Assembly (NCBI GenBank): GCA_016779125.1
Contig: JADHOF010000004.1
Location: 1 to 44,138, forward strand
DNA length: 44,138 bases
Direction: 5' to 3'
Source of the DNA: Verrucomicrobiia bacterium
GTDB taxonomy: Bacteria; Verrucomicrobiota; Verrucomicrobiia; Limisphaerales; JAYPXF01
The translations under genes and the position numbers were made by a program. The notes below the pieces were generated by a model. It was not told the DNA's origin and did no database searches. It saw only the letters and a list, made by a program, of their open reading frames with translations. Of the stretch, positions 8,951 through 19,897 are shown one piece after another; the stretch's first letter is position 1; each line of letters opens with the position of its first letter.

Positions 8951-9195
8951 TGGGTGGCTACTACAAAAAGGGTTGATAAACCGGAACGACAGCAACGCTT
9001 CCCGCATTTCCTACAGATAGCAAAAGCTATTCCCACGCTTCGGTGTAGTCTTCTTCTATACCATCATCGCCAGAAGCCTGTCGGACTTTTTCCGAGAGCT
9101 TTTGCCAGGTTCTTCGAAAATTCCAGTGGGTGGGCGGGATTCGGATGAGAACAACGTGAGTTGCGTTTGGGACCACGTAGTCGCGGCAGCGTCCT

Positions 9196-9309
9196 GGAGT
9201 GCGCCGTCGCACGGCGCTTTGTGGCGGGAGTCCTGCTCCGAAATTGATCAGTTCGCTTTGCGATCGGCTTTTTGCACGCTCTACAAAGCGGTCTGCGAGA
9301 CCGCACTCC
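9196..9309. repeat. REP/BIME-like pair: two 27-nt hairpin elements in inverted orientation
   Basis: 9196-9222 GGAGT-GCGCCGT-CGC-ACGGCGC-TTTGT; reverse complement of 9283-9309 GGAGT-GCGGTCT-CGC-AGACCGC-TTTGT; 21/27 identical, all six differences form three compensated stem pairs. Confidence 0.7.
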
Positions 9310-9483
9310 TTCAACTCGCGGAGGTCTACCTGTTGATGGAACTGCGCTGTCTACTGAACTGTCGAAGAACCAAAACTCGACCACCGACGCCTTGCGTCCA
9401 CATGCCGGGCACGACAATGAGCCCCCAATCCTCCTGCTCGACAAACGGATTGTGAGCGCGGTGTTTTCCGGTATTCCTTTGGC

Positions 9484-10764
9484 ATGCTTCACAGACCCCT
9501 TCCCTTGCTCGCCGGTGCGGTGCTGCTGTCGTCAATCCTCGACGCCGATTCAGCGGCCACGGACTTCGCCACGCTTCCGATGCTGCAGGGCATTCTCCCC
9601 GGGAAAACGGACTATTATGAAATCGACCAGAAGGTTGGCCTCGCCCCGCCGTATCTCGTGTTTCAGGTGAAGACCACCCATGCCACGTACGAAGTGCAAT
9701 CCGTTCGAAGTCTGCTGAAAACCTGCCACGAGATTCGCGTGATGGAGGAATACAGAAAGACGTCCGAGGGAAACCAGACATGGGCGGGTGCCAAGGATTC
9801 GTTCAAAGACATCGGAGCCGGCGCCACGCTGCTGGTCAAAGATCCCAACGCGGCTCGGAAGGCGATCGGTCGTTCGCTCAGCAAGACAGCCCGCAGCATC
9901 GGCCGCTTCTTTCGCAAGCAGACGCAGGACACTCCCGAACGCAAAAGCAGCGAGGGTCGCGACCGCGATCTCGGTGCCGGTGGCAGGAGCTACGCGAAGA
10001 CAGCCCGCGAATTCGCCCACCGTCTGCAGCTGGACGTTTACACAGACAATCCCTACGCCCGTGCCCTGATCAGCTCAGTTGCGGAGCAGCAGGGTGTTGG
10101 CAAGGCGGCGGTCGGCGTGGCGACGTTCCTCCTCGCCCCCGTGCCGGGGTTGCGCACCGTCACCCGAGGCTCGCTGACTTCGGACGCAATCAATGCAGAG
10201 CGGGAAATCCTAATCGCGGACAACAATCCCGCAGAAATGCGCCATCAGATGAAGAAGAGGTTCCTCGCGAACAACGGGCTGGTGGAAGGTCGGGATACGG
10301 ACCCCATCGCCGCCTACGACGCGTTTCTCTCCAACGGCAATTTCAATCCCCGGCAGGAGGCCTACCTCGATCTCTATCTGGAACTGCTCGGCAACATTTC
10401 CGGACGAACGGAGGCGCTAAAACATCTGGGCGAGATCCAGACGGAAACGGACGCGGACCTGATCGTTTCCCAGTATGAACTTCTGGCCACGATTCACCAA
10501 AAGAAGTCCAAGCTGACCCGCCTCATTCCCTTCGGTGCCAACGTGGGCGGTCTCACCATGGACGATGAACTGCTCTTCGCCTGCCCGTTCGACACGCTCG
10601 CAGAAACCGACTACCTGACGGGCCTCGCGAGGGAACTACAGGCCGCTGCAACCAACGTTGCCGCCAAGAAAACGCGATGGCTGATCTTGGGCGAGGCTGA
10701 CGATTTCTTCCAAGGAATCCCCGTCACCGCAAACCTCCTGCTGGATCCCGAACTAAACAAGTAG
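9484..10764 (+). CDS. Exported protein of unknown function
   Basis: 426-aa ORF with signal-like N-terminus MLHRPLPLLAGAVLLSSILDADSAA and balanced composition; no family recognised. Confidence 0.7.
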   Translation: MLHRPLPLLAGAVLLSSILDADSAATDFATLPMLQGILPGKTDYYEIDQKVGLAPPYLVFQVKTTHATYEVQSVRSLLKTCHEIRVMEEYRKTSEGNQTWAGAKDSFKDIGAGATLLVKDPNAARKAIGRSLSKTARSIGRFFRKQTQDTPERKSSEGRDRDLGAGGRSYAKTAREFAHRLQLDVYTDNPYARALISSVAEQQGVGKAAVGVATFLLAPVPGLRTVTRGSLTSDAINAEREILIADNNPAEMRHQMKKRFLANNGLVEGRDTDPIAAYDAFLSNGNFNPRQEAYLDLYLELLGNISGRTEALKHLGEIQTETDADLIVSQYELLATIHQKKSKLTRLIPFGANVGGLTMDDELLFACPFDTLAETDYLTGLARELQAAATNVAAKKTRWLILGEADDFFQGIPVTANLLLDPELNK

Positions 10765-10896
10765 CCGGCGACAAGGTTCGGTCTCAGAATGCGGGACCCA
10801 ACGCACCGGAATGAATTTCGAAAACACCGCTACAGTCACCGTTGGACGAGACCGTTGCCCGACCAGAGTTGAGCGTCCGCGCGTGGTCCCATCACC

Positions 10897-11868
10897 ATGA
10901 AAACCATCCTTGATCGCCGCCAATTTACCACGCTGACCGCATCGGGAACCTTCGGCCTGCTGTCCAGCTCCCTCCTCGGGGCCGCGCCGGCGGACGCTCG
11001 CGAGCATGATCCAGCCGACAAACGCCTCGTCTTGCTGGGACTCAACGCCCTCGCCCGGGCGGCCGACATGAAATACTTCACGGACGGGCACCGGGGCGCG
11101 GCCCTGGTGTCGGCGCACCTCTTGTGCGCGGAAGAAGGCCTGCCGGATCCGGCGCGAGCCCGGATCGAGCAGTTGTTCGACCTGAACTGGGCGCGAACGC
11201 GATTGTGCCAGCCCTTCCCGGATGCCGACCCGGCCCCCGACCAACTCCACAAGATCGGCGAGGCCCTGGCCGAGGGCCGGGGCCAGTTGCGCGAGGTCGG
11301 GCACAACGCGATTTTCGCCATGCTGGCGATCAAGGGATTTCGCATGCTGCCCTCGGCGGCCACGCCGGAGCGGATCGCGGGCGTGTGCCGACTCATCCGG
11401 GAGATCAAACCCTGGCGGGACATCGATCCCGATCCCGAAATCAATCCCCCCTCCTTCACCGATTCGGCGGCCGCATCGGATTTCATTCTGCGCGAGGCGA
11501 GCGCGTCCGTGGACCGCTTCATCGATTTCGGGCAAGGCTTCGCGGGCCACATGCTGACCTTCGGTCAGGCACTCGTGGAGCTGGCGGAAATGGGGGACGT
11601 GGAATGGGCCGAGAGTTGCCGTCTGGCGTTTCGCAAATACGTGACCGTGACGCGACAAGGCCCCAAGGCGGACGATCGCCGCATCGCGGAACACAGGCCC
11701 AACCCCTCGCGACCGAACCAGACCGCCTACTGGAAGCAGCGCGGCGAAAAGACCCTCGGAATCGGGCACGTCTTCAAATACCCCTACAGCTACTACGATC
11801 TGCTGCGCCGCGTGGACAATGCCGAACTGAAACGCGAGTGGGACGCGAAGGCCTTCCGAATATTTTGA
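10897..11868 (+). CDS. Hypothetical protein with Tat-like signal
   Basis: MKTILDRRQFTTLTASGTFGLLSSSLLGAAPADA; ORF of 323 aa with protein-like composition; no family recognised. Confidence 0.7.
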   Translation: MKTILDRRQFTTLTASGTFGLLSSSLLGAAPADAREHDPADKRLVLLGLNALARAADMKYFTDGHRGAALVSAHLLCAEEGLPDPARARIEQLFDLNWARTRLCQPFPDADPAPDQLHKIGEALAEGRGQLREVGHNAIFAMLAIKGFRMLPSAATPERIAGVCRLIREIKPWRDIDPDPEINPPSFTDSAAASDFILREASASVDRFIDFGQGFAGHMLTFGQALVELAEMGDVEWAESCRLAFRKYVTVTRQGPKADDRRIAEHRPNPSRPNQTAYWKQRGEKTLGIGHVFKYPYSYYDLLRRVDNAELKREWDAKAFRIF

Positions 11869-11906
11869 GGCTTTCGACGGAAGCACCCAGCCGCTAGCGT
11901 CCGCCC

Positions 11907-12617
11907 ATGGACGGTGGGGTGAAGATCAAGGATTTGCCGAACGCGGATCGACCACGGGAACGGCTCGCGGAACATGGACCGGACGCGCTGCGCAACGCGG
12001 ACCTTCTCGCGATCCTTTTGCGGACCGGACTGAAGGGACGATCCGCCATTCAGGTCGCGGAAGAACTGGTTGCGCGCTTCGGCCAACTGAAAGGTCTGGC
12101 CACGGCCTCGCTGGATGAACTGTGCACGGTGAAGGGCGTCGGCCGGGACAAGGCGGTGACGCTGAAGGCCGCCTTCACCCTGGCGCAACGAATGGCCCGC
12201 GAACTCCACGCCGATCTGCCCGTGATGGACGCACCGGAAAAGGTCGCGGCGCTCCTGCGCGACGAAATCCGCGAGCATGAGGTGGAGCACTTCCACGCGC
12301 TGCTGCTCAACACCCGCCGCCGTTTGATCCGCCGTGAGATGCTTTCAAAAGGCACGCTCGACAGCACCGTGGTGCATCCACGCGAGGTCTTTCGCGGAGC
12401 CATCGCGGCAAACGCCTCCGCAGTCGTGCTCGTGCACAATCACCCGAGCGGAGATCCGCAGCCGAGCGAGGCGGACATCCGCATCACCCGCGATCTCATC
12501 CGCGCCGGTCAGCTGCTGCGCATCGAGGTGCTGGACCACGTGATTCTCGGCCGGCCCACCGCCGAGCGCCCGCGCGACTTCGTCTCCCTTCGCGAGCTGG
12601 GTTACTTCCACTCCTGA
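11907..12617 (+). CDS. radC: RadC/JAB-domain DNA repair protein
   Basis: KDLPNADRPRERLAEHGPDALRNADLLAILLRTG, helix-hairpin-helix region, JAMM motif VLVHNHPSGDPQPSEADIRIT. Confidence 0.92.
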   Translation: MDGGVKIKDLPNADRPRERLAEHGPDALRNADLLAILLRTGLKGRSAIQVAEELVARFGQLKGLATASLDELCTVKGVGRDKAVTLKAAFTLAQRMARELHADLPVMDAPEKVAALLRDEIREHEVEHFHALLLNTRRRLIRREMLSKGTLDSTVVHPREVFRGAIAANASAVVLVHNHPSGDPQPSEADIRITRDLIRAGQLLRIEVLDHVILGRPTAERPRDFVSLRELGYFHS

Positions 12618-12622
12618 GAATC

Positions 12623-13639
12623 CTATTTCTTGGCCGGCGCAAGCTTCAGCTCAAATTCCGCACCCGCTTGCTGACTCGTGCTGTCCAGATACGGGCTGTA
12701 GTCGGACACCTTCACCATGACACCATCCGGCGAGAACTGCATCAGGCGAAGGTAGCCGTTGCCGCCCTGCGGATCGCGCTGATAGTCGACCAGAACCTGA
12801 TGGACCGTATTGCCCTGCTCGCCTTCGGAGCTGAGCAGGCCGGTGTAGCAAACGTGGCCGCTGAGCACGAAGGTCATGTTGGCGTGTTTCGAAACCAGCT
12901 TCTTCCACAGATCCTCACCGTCGTTGAAGCCCGCATCGCTCTTCGCCAAGGCGTAATTGTCGAGGCCGGCGGGCTTTTTCTGGGGACCGAGTTTAAGCCA
13001 ACGGTTGAAGCGCTTGTTGTCCGGCCGCAGATAGGCGTGCGTGACCATGATCACCGAGCGGTCCCGGTGCTTGGCCGTCACCTCGTTCGCCCAGCGGACC
13101 ACATCGTGACGGGGACCAAATTCAAGCCCGAGGATCATCCAGTCCCGCCCTCCGGCGCTGAACAGATGGTAGTTATTCTCAATCCGCTCCGGCTCCTTGT
13201 CGTAAACTCCGCCATAGGTCGGCATCTTCCGGAATTCCGCCACGCTGAAGTAGTCGCTCATCAACGTGTCGCGAGCCCCGGCTTTCCCGCCGGGACCAAG
13301 GTCGTGATTGCCCGGCACCACGGCGCAGGGAACGGCCGCCGCCATCTTTTTGTGCGCATCCAACGCGATCTGCCATTCTCCGGGCACGTTGTTCTGCGTC
13401 ACGTCCCCGACATGGATCACATAGGCCATGTTGTAGCGTTCTGCGTTTGCCGCGATCCATTCGGTCTGGGCGCTGTAAACCTCGGGAAACTTCCAGGCGT
13501 AGATCTGCGTGTCCGGCATCACCACGATCGTAAACCCGTCCTTCAGCGGTTCCGGCGCGGCGGCCCGAAGCGCATTCGAGAAAACAAACAACGAAGCCAG
13601 AAGAATCAATGTCGGGACGCGGCGAAGAAGTGTGCTCAT
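12623..13639 (-). CDS. Exported metallophosphoesterase
   Basis: VVMPDTQIYAW, VIHVGDVTQNN, VPGNHDLG, MVTHAYLRPD, LSGHVCYTG; start at 13639 gives signal peptide MSTLLRRVPTLILLASLFVFSNALRAAA. Confidence 0.85.
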   Translation of the reverse strand: MSTLLRRVPTLILLASLFVFSNALRAAAPEPLKDGFTIVVMPDTQIYAWKFPEVYSAQTEWIAANAERYNMAYVIHVGDVTQNNVPGEWQIALDAHKKMAAAVPCAVVPGNHDLGPGGKAGARDTLMSDYFSVAEFRKMPTYGGVYDKEPERIENNYHLFSAGGRDWMILGLEFGPRHDVVRWANEVTAKHRDRSVIMVTHAYLRPDNKRFNRWLKLGPQKKPAGLDNYALAKSDAGFNDGEDLWKKLVSKHANMTFVLSGHVCYTGLLSSEGEQGNTVHQVLVDYQRDPQGGNGYLRLMQFSPDGVMVKVSDYSPYLDSTSQQAGAEFELKLAPAKK

Positions 13640-13713
13640 GCGCGAAACGATGCGCGGCTTCGCTCCGGCAGGAAACCAAATTCCAACTCCCGCCCTGCTC
13701 GTAATCCCACTCG

Positions 13714-13740
13714 CGACTACGACTACGATTACGATTACGG
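13714..13740. repeat. Hexanucleotide microsatellite (CGAYTA)x4
   Basis: cgacta cgacta cgatta cgatta cgg read directly. Confidence 0.7.
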
Positions 13741-13895
13741 GTCGGAGCAGGAGATCGGTGGCGGCGAACGGGACAGATGTTTCCATCGCTGCAAGATCGC
13801 CCGCACGTCATCTTGGCGTCATGTGGAGAATGGAACATCCGTCCGGAACAAATTCCCCTGACACCCGACTTAACCGCCACCAATCTCACGCGCCA

Positions 13896-15179
13896 ATGAA
13901 AACGATCCTCGCCCTACTCTGTCTCGCCACGCCGCTCTTCGCCGCCACCGATTGGCCGCAGTTTCGAGGTCCGAACGCCTCCGGCACCGCTGCGGACGCC
14001 GATCCGCCGGTCGAATGGAGCGCATCGAAGAACCTGGAATGGAAGACACCGCTGCCAGGCCCTGGAACGTCCAGCCCGATCGTCGTGGGCGGAAAGGTCT
14101 TCGTGACCTGCTACACCGGATACGGAGACGGCTCGAACGGCAAGATGGGTGACCTGACACGCCACCTGCTGTGTGCCGACCTTGGCAGCGGCAACATCCT
14201 TTGGAACAAGTCCCAACCCGCCGCCCAACCGGAGGATGAATACAGCGGCTTCCTTCGCGAACACGGCTACGCCAGCAATACGCCGGTGAGCGATGGCAAA
14301 CGCGTCTACGCCTTTTTCAGCAAGAGCGGCGTCTTCGCCTACGACCTCAAAGGCAAACAGCTCTGGCACGCCGAAGTCGGCACCTTGTCCAACAATCGCC
14401 GCTGGGGTTCCGGCGCGAGCCTGATGCTGGCGGAAGACCGCTTGATCGTGAACGCCGCCGACGAAGGCCGCAAAATCGTCGCGCTGGACGTCGCCACCGG
14501 CAAGGAGCTCTGGAGCAGCCCGGCCAGCTCGCTCGAACTGGCCTTCGGCACGCCGATCCTGATCAATTCGAACGGACGCGAAGACCTCGTCCTCGGCGTC
14601 GCCGAGGAGCTTTGGGGACTCAATCCCGCGACCGGCAAACTGCGCTGGCTCGCCGCGACCGGCATTCCGGGGAACGTTTCGCCGACCGTTGTCCAGGGGG
14701 ACGGCCTGGCCTTCGTGTTCGGTGGATACCCACGCCGCGCGACCGTCGCCGTTCGCCCCGGCGACAAAGGGGACGTCACCGACTCGAACGTCGTGTGGCA
14801 GATTGCGAAGACCACGTATGTGCCGACACCGGTCCATCACGCCGGCCATCTCTACTTCATCGACGACCAGGGCTTCGCCTACTGCATCAAGGCCAAAACC
14901 GGCGAGATCGTCTACGAGGAACGCGTGAGCGGAAACGACGGCGCGGGCCGGCGCGGCGGCAAACCGTTCTACGCTTCGGCCGTGTTGGCGGGCGATCGCT
15001 ACTACGCCGTCAGTCGAAAAGGCGGCACCTTCGTCGTCGCCGCGAAACCGAAATACGAGGTCATCTCCCACAACGTGATCGCGGACGACGACAGCCAGTT
15101 CAACGCCACACCCGCCCTCGTCGGCAAACGCATCCTGCTGCGTTCGGACTCTACGCTGTATTCATTCACGCGCCCCTGA
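13896..15179 (+). CDS. PQQ-like beta-propeller repeat protein
   Basis: Signal peptide then DWPQFRGPNASGTAADADPPVEWS...LEWKTPLPGPGTSSPIVVGGKVFVT; repeated propeller blades (LVALDVATGKELWSSP-like). Confidence 0.88.
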   Translation: MKTILALLCLATPLFAATDWPQFRGPNASGTAADADPPVEWSASKNLEWKTPLPGPGTSSPIVVGGKVFVTCYTGYGDGSNGKMGDLTRHLLCADLGSGNILWNKSQPAAQPEDEYSGFLREHGYASNTPVSDGKRVYAFFSKSGVFAYDLKGKQLWHAEVGTLSNNRRWGSGASLMLAEDRLIVNAADEGRKIVALDVATGKELWSSPASSLELAFGTPILINSNGREDLVLGVAEELWGLNPATGKLRWLAATGIPGNVSPTVVQGDGLAFVFGGYPRRATVAVRPGDKGDVTDSNVVWQIAKTTYVPTPVHHAGHLYFIDDQGFAYCIKAKTGEIVYEERVSGNDGAGRRGGKPFYASAVLAGDRYYAVSRKGGTFVVAAKPKYEVISHNVIADDDSQFNATPALVGKRILLRSDSTLYSFTRP

Positions 15180-16673
15180 TTCAGCCAGGGAACCCGCGTA
15201 GGCGGGAAAGGGACAATCAGTGCAGAGCGCGTCCGTTCGCGCGCAAAAGTCCCGGACAATCTGGAGCAGGCCCTGCTGTTGCCCCGCGCCGCGCAGGCAT
15301 CCGGCCGATGTCTCGCCGAGCAGACGCCGACGAGCCAGGCGCAACACCGCGTTGTCCTCCGCCTTCGGCCAGGTCAGGAAAAGTTGTTCCACACGCCGAA
15401 CCAGGGCGCGGTTCCGACCCGCCCGGGCTCGCGCGTGCAACCACGGCAGCACGGTGTTCACGGCGAGTTCGTTCAGGCGCGAACGACCCAGCAAGGGCAC
15501 GCGGCCGGGCATCGGCCCGGCAACGAAGGTGCAACGATCCTCCCAGAACGATTCATTCGTCGGGCCGAGCAACGCCATCAACTCCCGGGCCGCAACGGCG
15601 GGCTTCGAGTCCCCGCGACTCCAGTCTTCAATCCGGCGAATCAACCCATCATCCGCAAGCCAACGAGCCGCCAGTGCCAGACGACGCTCCGGGCGATTGA
15701 CCGGTCGCACGCCGCCCAATTGCCAGACGACGATCGGCATTTTGAACTCATCCGCGTCTTCCCTCAGCCGCCACCAGAGGGACCAAAGACGGGACAGATA
15801 ATCGGAACGCCTCCGATCCTCCGCGCTCCATTCGTGAGGCATGAAACCGGAGATCCCGAGCATCAACGCCAAGGTCATCTCCTCCCGCTCCGCGGCCCGC
15901 GCCTTCGAACGATCCAACAACAGCATCGCCTCGGCGACCCGACGCATGGGCCACGCGTTCCGTTTGTAGCCCAGCCCCGAAACCAGCCCGATCATCAACG
16001 CGGCCTCCCAGCCCCGAGCCCGAGCCAGCGCCTCGAAGTGCGCGGCCTTGCCTTCCAGCCGCACGATTCCGGCCTCGTTCAACAAGCCGTCGAGTTGCCC
16101 GGCGGTCAGACGCTTCAGCGGTTCGCAACACACCCCGCGCAGGCGATCCGGCAATTCGCCCGGCGGCTCGCGCAGCGCCCACTCGCGGAGCTTCGGCCAG
16201 GGCGCGTCCAATTGATCCCGAAGACACAGCCAGGGCTCGCGGGCAGTCTCAGGGGCGCTCCAGACCACGCGCAGAATCGTGTTTGCGAAGCTTGGATTTC
16301 GGTCGTGCCCGTGCGCGTGCCAACCGGCGGGTTCCACGTCCACCTCCACGTCTCCGCGCAAAACCTCCTCCCCCTCGATGGCCACCACCGCTTTGCGGAA
16401 ATCCGGCCCGGCCCCGTGATTCCAAAAGCCCGGATGCAACACACGAACCGAGCGCCCGTCACAAAGCCTCAAGTCGTCCCGCAACCGTTGATGCTGCCAG
16501 ACGACCTGCAATACCCGTTCGGGCACACCCGCTTCATCCGTCTCACGCAGGCAGAGTTCATCCAGCGCCTCTCGACGCCAGTCCGCGTAGCTTGATCTGT
16601 TCTTGAATTCCACCACTCCGGCTCCTTTTGTCCCCGACCGGGAACGGCTGGATCTTTCCCCCACGATTGGCAA
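15162..16673 (-). CDS. DUF2851-like protein
   Basis: LHPGFWNHGAGPDFRKAVVAIEGEEVLRGDVEVDVEPAGWHAHGHDRNPSFANTILRVVW resembles DUF2851; start uncertain (GTG options inside). Confidence 0.75.
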   Translation of the reverse strand: MPIVGERSSRSRSGTKGAGVVEFKNRSSYADWRREALDELCLRETDEAGVPERVLQVVWQHQRLRDDLRLCDGRSVRVLHPGFWNHGAGPDFRKAVVAIEGEEVLRGDVEVDVEPAGWHAHGHDRNPSFANTILRVVWSAPETAREPWLCLRDQLDAPWPKLREWALREPPGELPDRLRGVCCEPLKRLTAGQLDGLLNEAGIVRLEGKAAHFEALARARGWEAALMIGLVSGLGYKRNAWPMRRVAEAMLLLDRSKARAAEREEMTLALMLGISGFMPHEWSAEDRRRSDYLSRLWSLWWRLREDADEFKMPIVVWQLGGVRPVNRPERRLALAARWLADDGLIRRIEDWSRGDSKPAVAARELMALLGPTNESFWEDRCTFVAGPMPGRVPLLGRSRLNELAVNTVLPWLHARARAGRNRALVRRVEQLFLTWPKAEDNAVLRLARRRLLGETSAGCLRGAGQQQGLLQIVRDFCARTDALCTDCPFPAYAGSLAESGARE

Positions 16674-16732
16674 AAGTAAACGCCGTTTCAGATTCTGAAC
16701 ACCCGCGCGCCTCGAGAGTCCAAATCAGCACC

Positions 16733-18070
<1,338 letters not shown>

Positions 18071-18163
18071 GGCGATCAACGCACCCCGACGCCGCAATTC
18101 GCCTTTATTGACTGGCCGAACGCGAAGCGTTTCGGGACACTCCCCGCCCGTTTCAGAAAACGC

Positions 18164-19144
18164 ATGAGCACCGAACAGTCCACAATCGACGAACCGATGA
18201 TCGAGGTCCGGGGACTGACCAAGCGTTTCAAGAACCGCGTCGCGATCGAGGATCTCAGCTTCACCGTCGGGCGCGGACAGGTCGTCGGATTCCTGGGCCC
18301 CAACGGCGCGGGCAAGACCACCACCATGCGCATTCTTTCGTGCTACATGCCGGCCACCTCCGGCGTCGTGCGGGTCGGCGGCTGCAACGTGCACACCCGG
18401 CCGGACGAGGTGCGGCGGCAGATCGGTTACATGCCCGAGAACAACCCGCTCCACGTCGAGATGCGCGTGCGGGAGTATCTGAAGTTTCGCGCGCGGCTGA
18501 AGGGGCTTGGCGTCCGCCGGAGCAGGGACCGCGTCGATCACGTCACCGAAATCTGCGGACTCGGCGACGTCTCCTCCAAGCTGATCGGTCACCTCTCAAA
18601 AGGATACCGCCAGCGCGTGGGTCTGGCCGACGCCCTGGTGCATGAACCCGGCCTGTTGATCCTCGACGAACCGACGATCGGGCTCGATCCCCATCAGATT
18701 CGCACCGTGCGCAAACTCATTCGGGATCTGGGCAAGGAGCATACGGTTCTCGTTTCCTCGCACATCCTCTCCGAGATTGAGATGACCTGCGACCACGTCA
18801 TCATCATTCATCACGGCAAGATCCTGGAGGACGACACGGTCGAGGGCCTGCGCCAAAAGATGAGCGTGGAACGGCTCGTGGTCGCCGAGATCGCGGCCCC
18901 AAGGGAGCAGCTGCTCGACTTCCTGGAACATTCCGCGGAGATCCTGCACTTCGACCTGCAACCGTCCGATTCCGACTACCTCACCTGCACGCTGACACCT
19001 TCCGCCATGATGGATCTGCGTCCGCTGGTTTTTGAGACCGCGCGCGAAAACGGCTGGCAACTCCGCGAACTGACCCGGAGCCGACATTCGCTGGAGGATA
19101 TCTTCCTGCGCGTCACCCGCCGCGAAGAGGAGGACGGTTTCTGA
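18164..19144 (+). CDS. ABC transporter ATP-binding protein (GldA-like)
   Basis: Walker A GPNGAGKTTT, signature LSKGYRQRVGLA, Walker B LLILDEPTIGLDP, H-loop SSHILSE. Confidence 0.92.
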   Translation: MSTEQSTIDEPMIEVRGLTKRFKNRVAIEDLSFTVGRGQVVGFLGPNGAGKTTTMRILSCYMPATSGVVRVGGCNVHTRPDEVRRQIGYMPENNPLHVEMRVREYLKFRARLKGLGVRRSRDRVDHVTEICGLGDVSSKLIGHLSKGYRQRVGLADALVHEPGLLILDEPTIGLDPHQIRTVRKLIRDLGKEHTVLVSSHILSEIEMTCDHVIIIHHGKILEDDTVEGLRQKMSVERLVVAEIAAPREQLLDFLEHSAEILHFDLQPSDSDYLTCTLTPSAMMDLRPLVFETARENGWQLRELTRSRHSLEDIFLRVTRREEEDGF

Positions 19145-19896
19145 TGCGCCCCTTTCTCACGCTCACCCGTCGCGAATTGGCCGGCTATTTCGTATCGCTC
19201 ACCGGATACCTGACCATCGCCGCAATCCAGTTTCTGGTCGGTTTGGGAATGCTGCTGCTCCTCGAGGCGTTGAACGGTCAACCCTTCGACATGCCCCTCA
19301 CCGAGGCGTTCTACAACAATCTCTGGTTCTTCCTGATCCTCCTGCTCGCCCCGCCGGTCGTGACCATGCGGACCTTCGCCCATGAGAAATTCTCCGGCAC
19401 CTACGAAACCTTGATGACGGCACCGGTCAGCGACACCGCCGTGGTCATGGCCAAGTTCACCGGCGCGCTTCTTTTCTTTCTTTCCGCCTGGGCCCCGGTG
19501 ATGGCCTATCCCCTGATCCTCCGCCACTTCGCGGTCGATCTGGCGGCCGTCGATTGGGGCGCTCTGGGGGGTACCTTCATCGGTATCCTCCTCTTCGGCT
19601 CGCTTTACACGTCGATCGGCTGCTGCATGTCCTCGATCACGCGCAGCCAGATCATCGCCGCGATGAACGCCTTCGTGATCGGCCTCGGCCTCTTCCTGGC
19701 CAGCTACCTTTCCCATGTCGTCGCGCAACAACCGGGATGGGAGATGGACGTCTTTCGCCACATCTCGCTGATCGACCACATGCGCGACTTCACGCGCGGC
19801 ATCATCGATGTCCGGCAGGTCGTTTTCTATCTGAGCCTGACCGTCTTCTTCCTTTTTCTGACCACCAAATCCGTTGAAAGCCGCCGCTGGCGTTGA
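19144..19896 (+). CDS. ABC-2 type permease (GldF-like)
   Basis: MRPFLTLTRRELAGYFVSLTGYL...; six hydrophobic segments; MRTFAHEKFSGTYETLMTAPVSDTAVVMAKF; TGATG overlap with ATPase gene. Confidence 0.85.
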   Translation: MRPFLTLTRRELAGYFVSLTGYLTIAAIQFLVGLGMLLLLEALNGQPFDMPLTEAFYNNLWFFLILLLAPPVVTMRTFAHEKFSGTYETLMTAPVSDTAVVMAKFTGALLFFLSAWAPVMAYPLILRHFAVDLAAVDWGALGGTFIGILLFGSLYTSIGCCMSSITRSQIIAAMNAFVIGLGLFLASYLSHVVAQQPGWEMDVFRHISLIDHMRDFTRGIIDVRQVVFYLSLTVFFLFLTTKSVESRRWR

Positions 19897-19897
19897 C

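Noticed and set aside
12668-13861. 397-aa plus-strand ORF opposite the metallophosphoesterase
   Set aside because: No domain; the minus strand shows all metallophosphoesterase motifs and a signal peptide.
15279-16595. 438-aa plus-strand ORF opposite DUF2851
   Set aside because: R/P/Q-rich shadow ORF without recognisable features.
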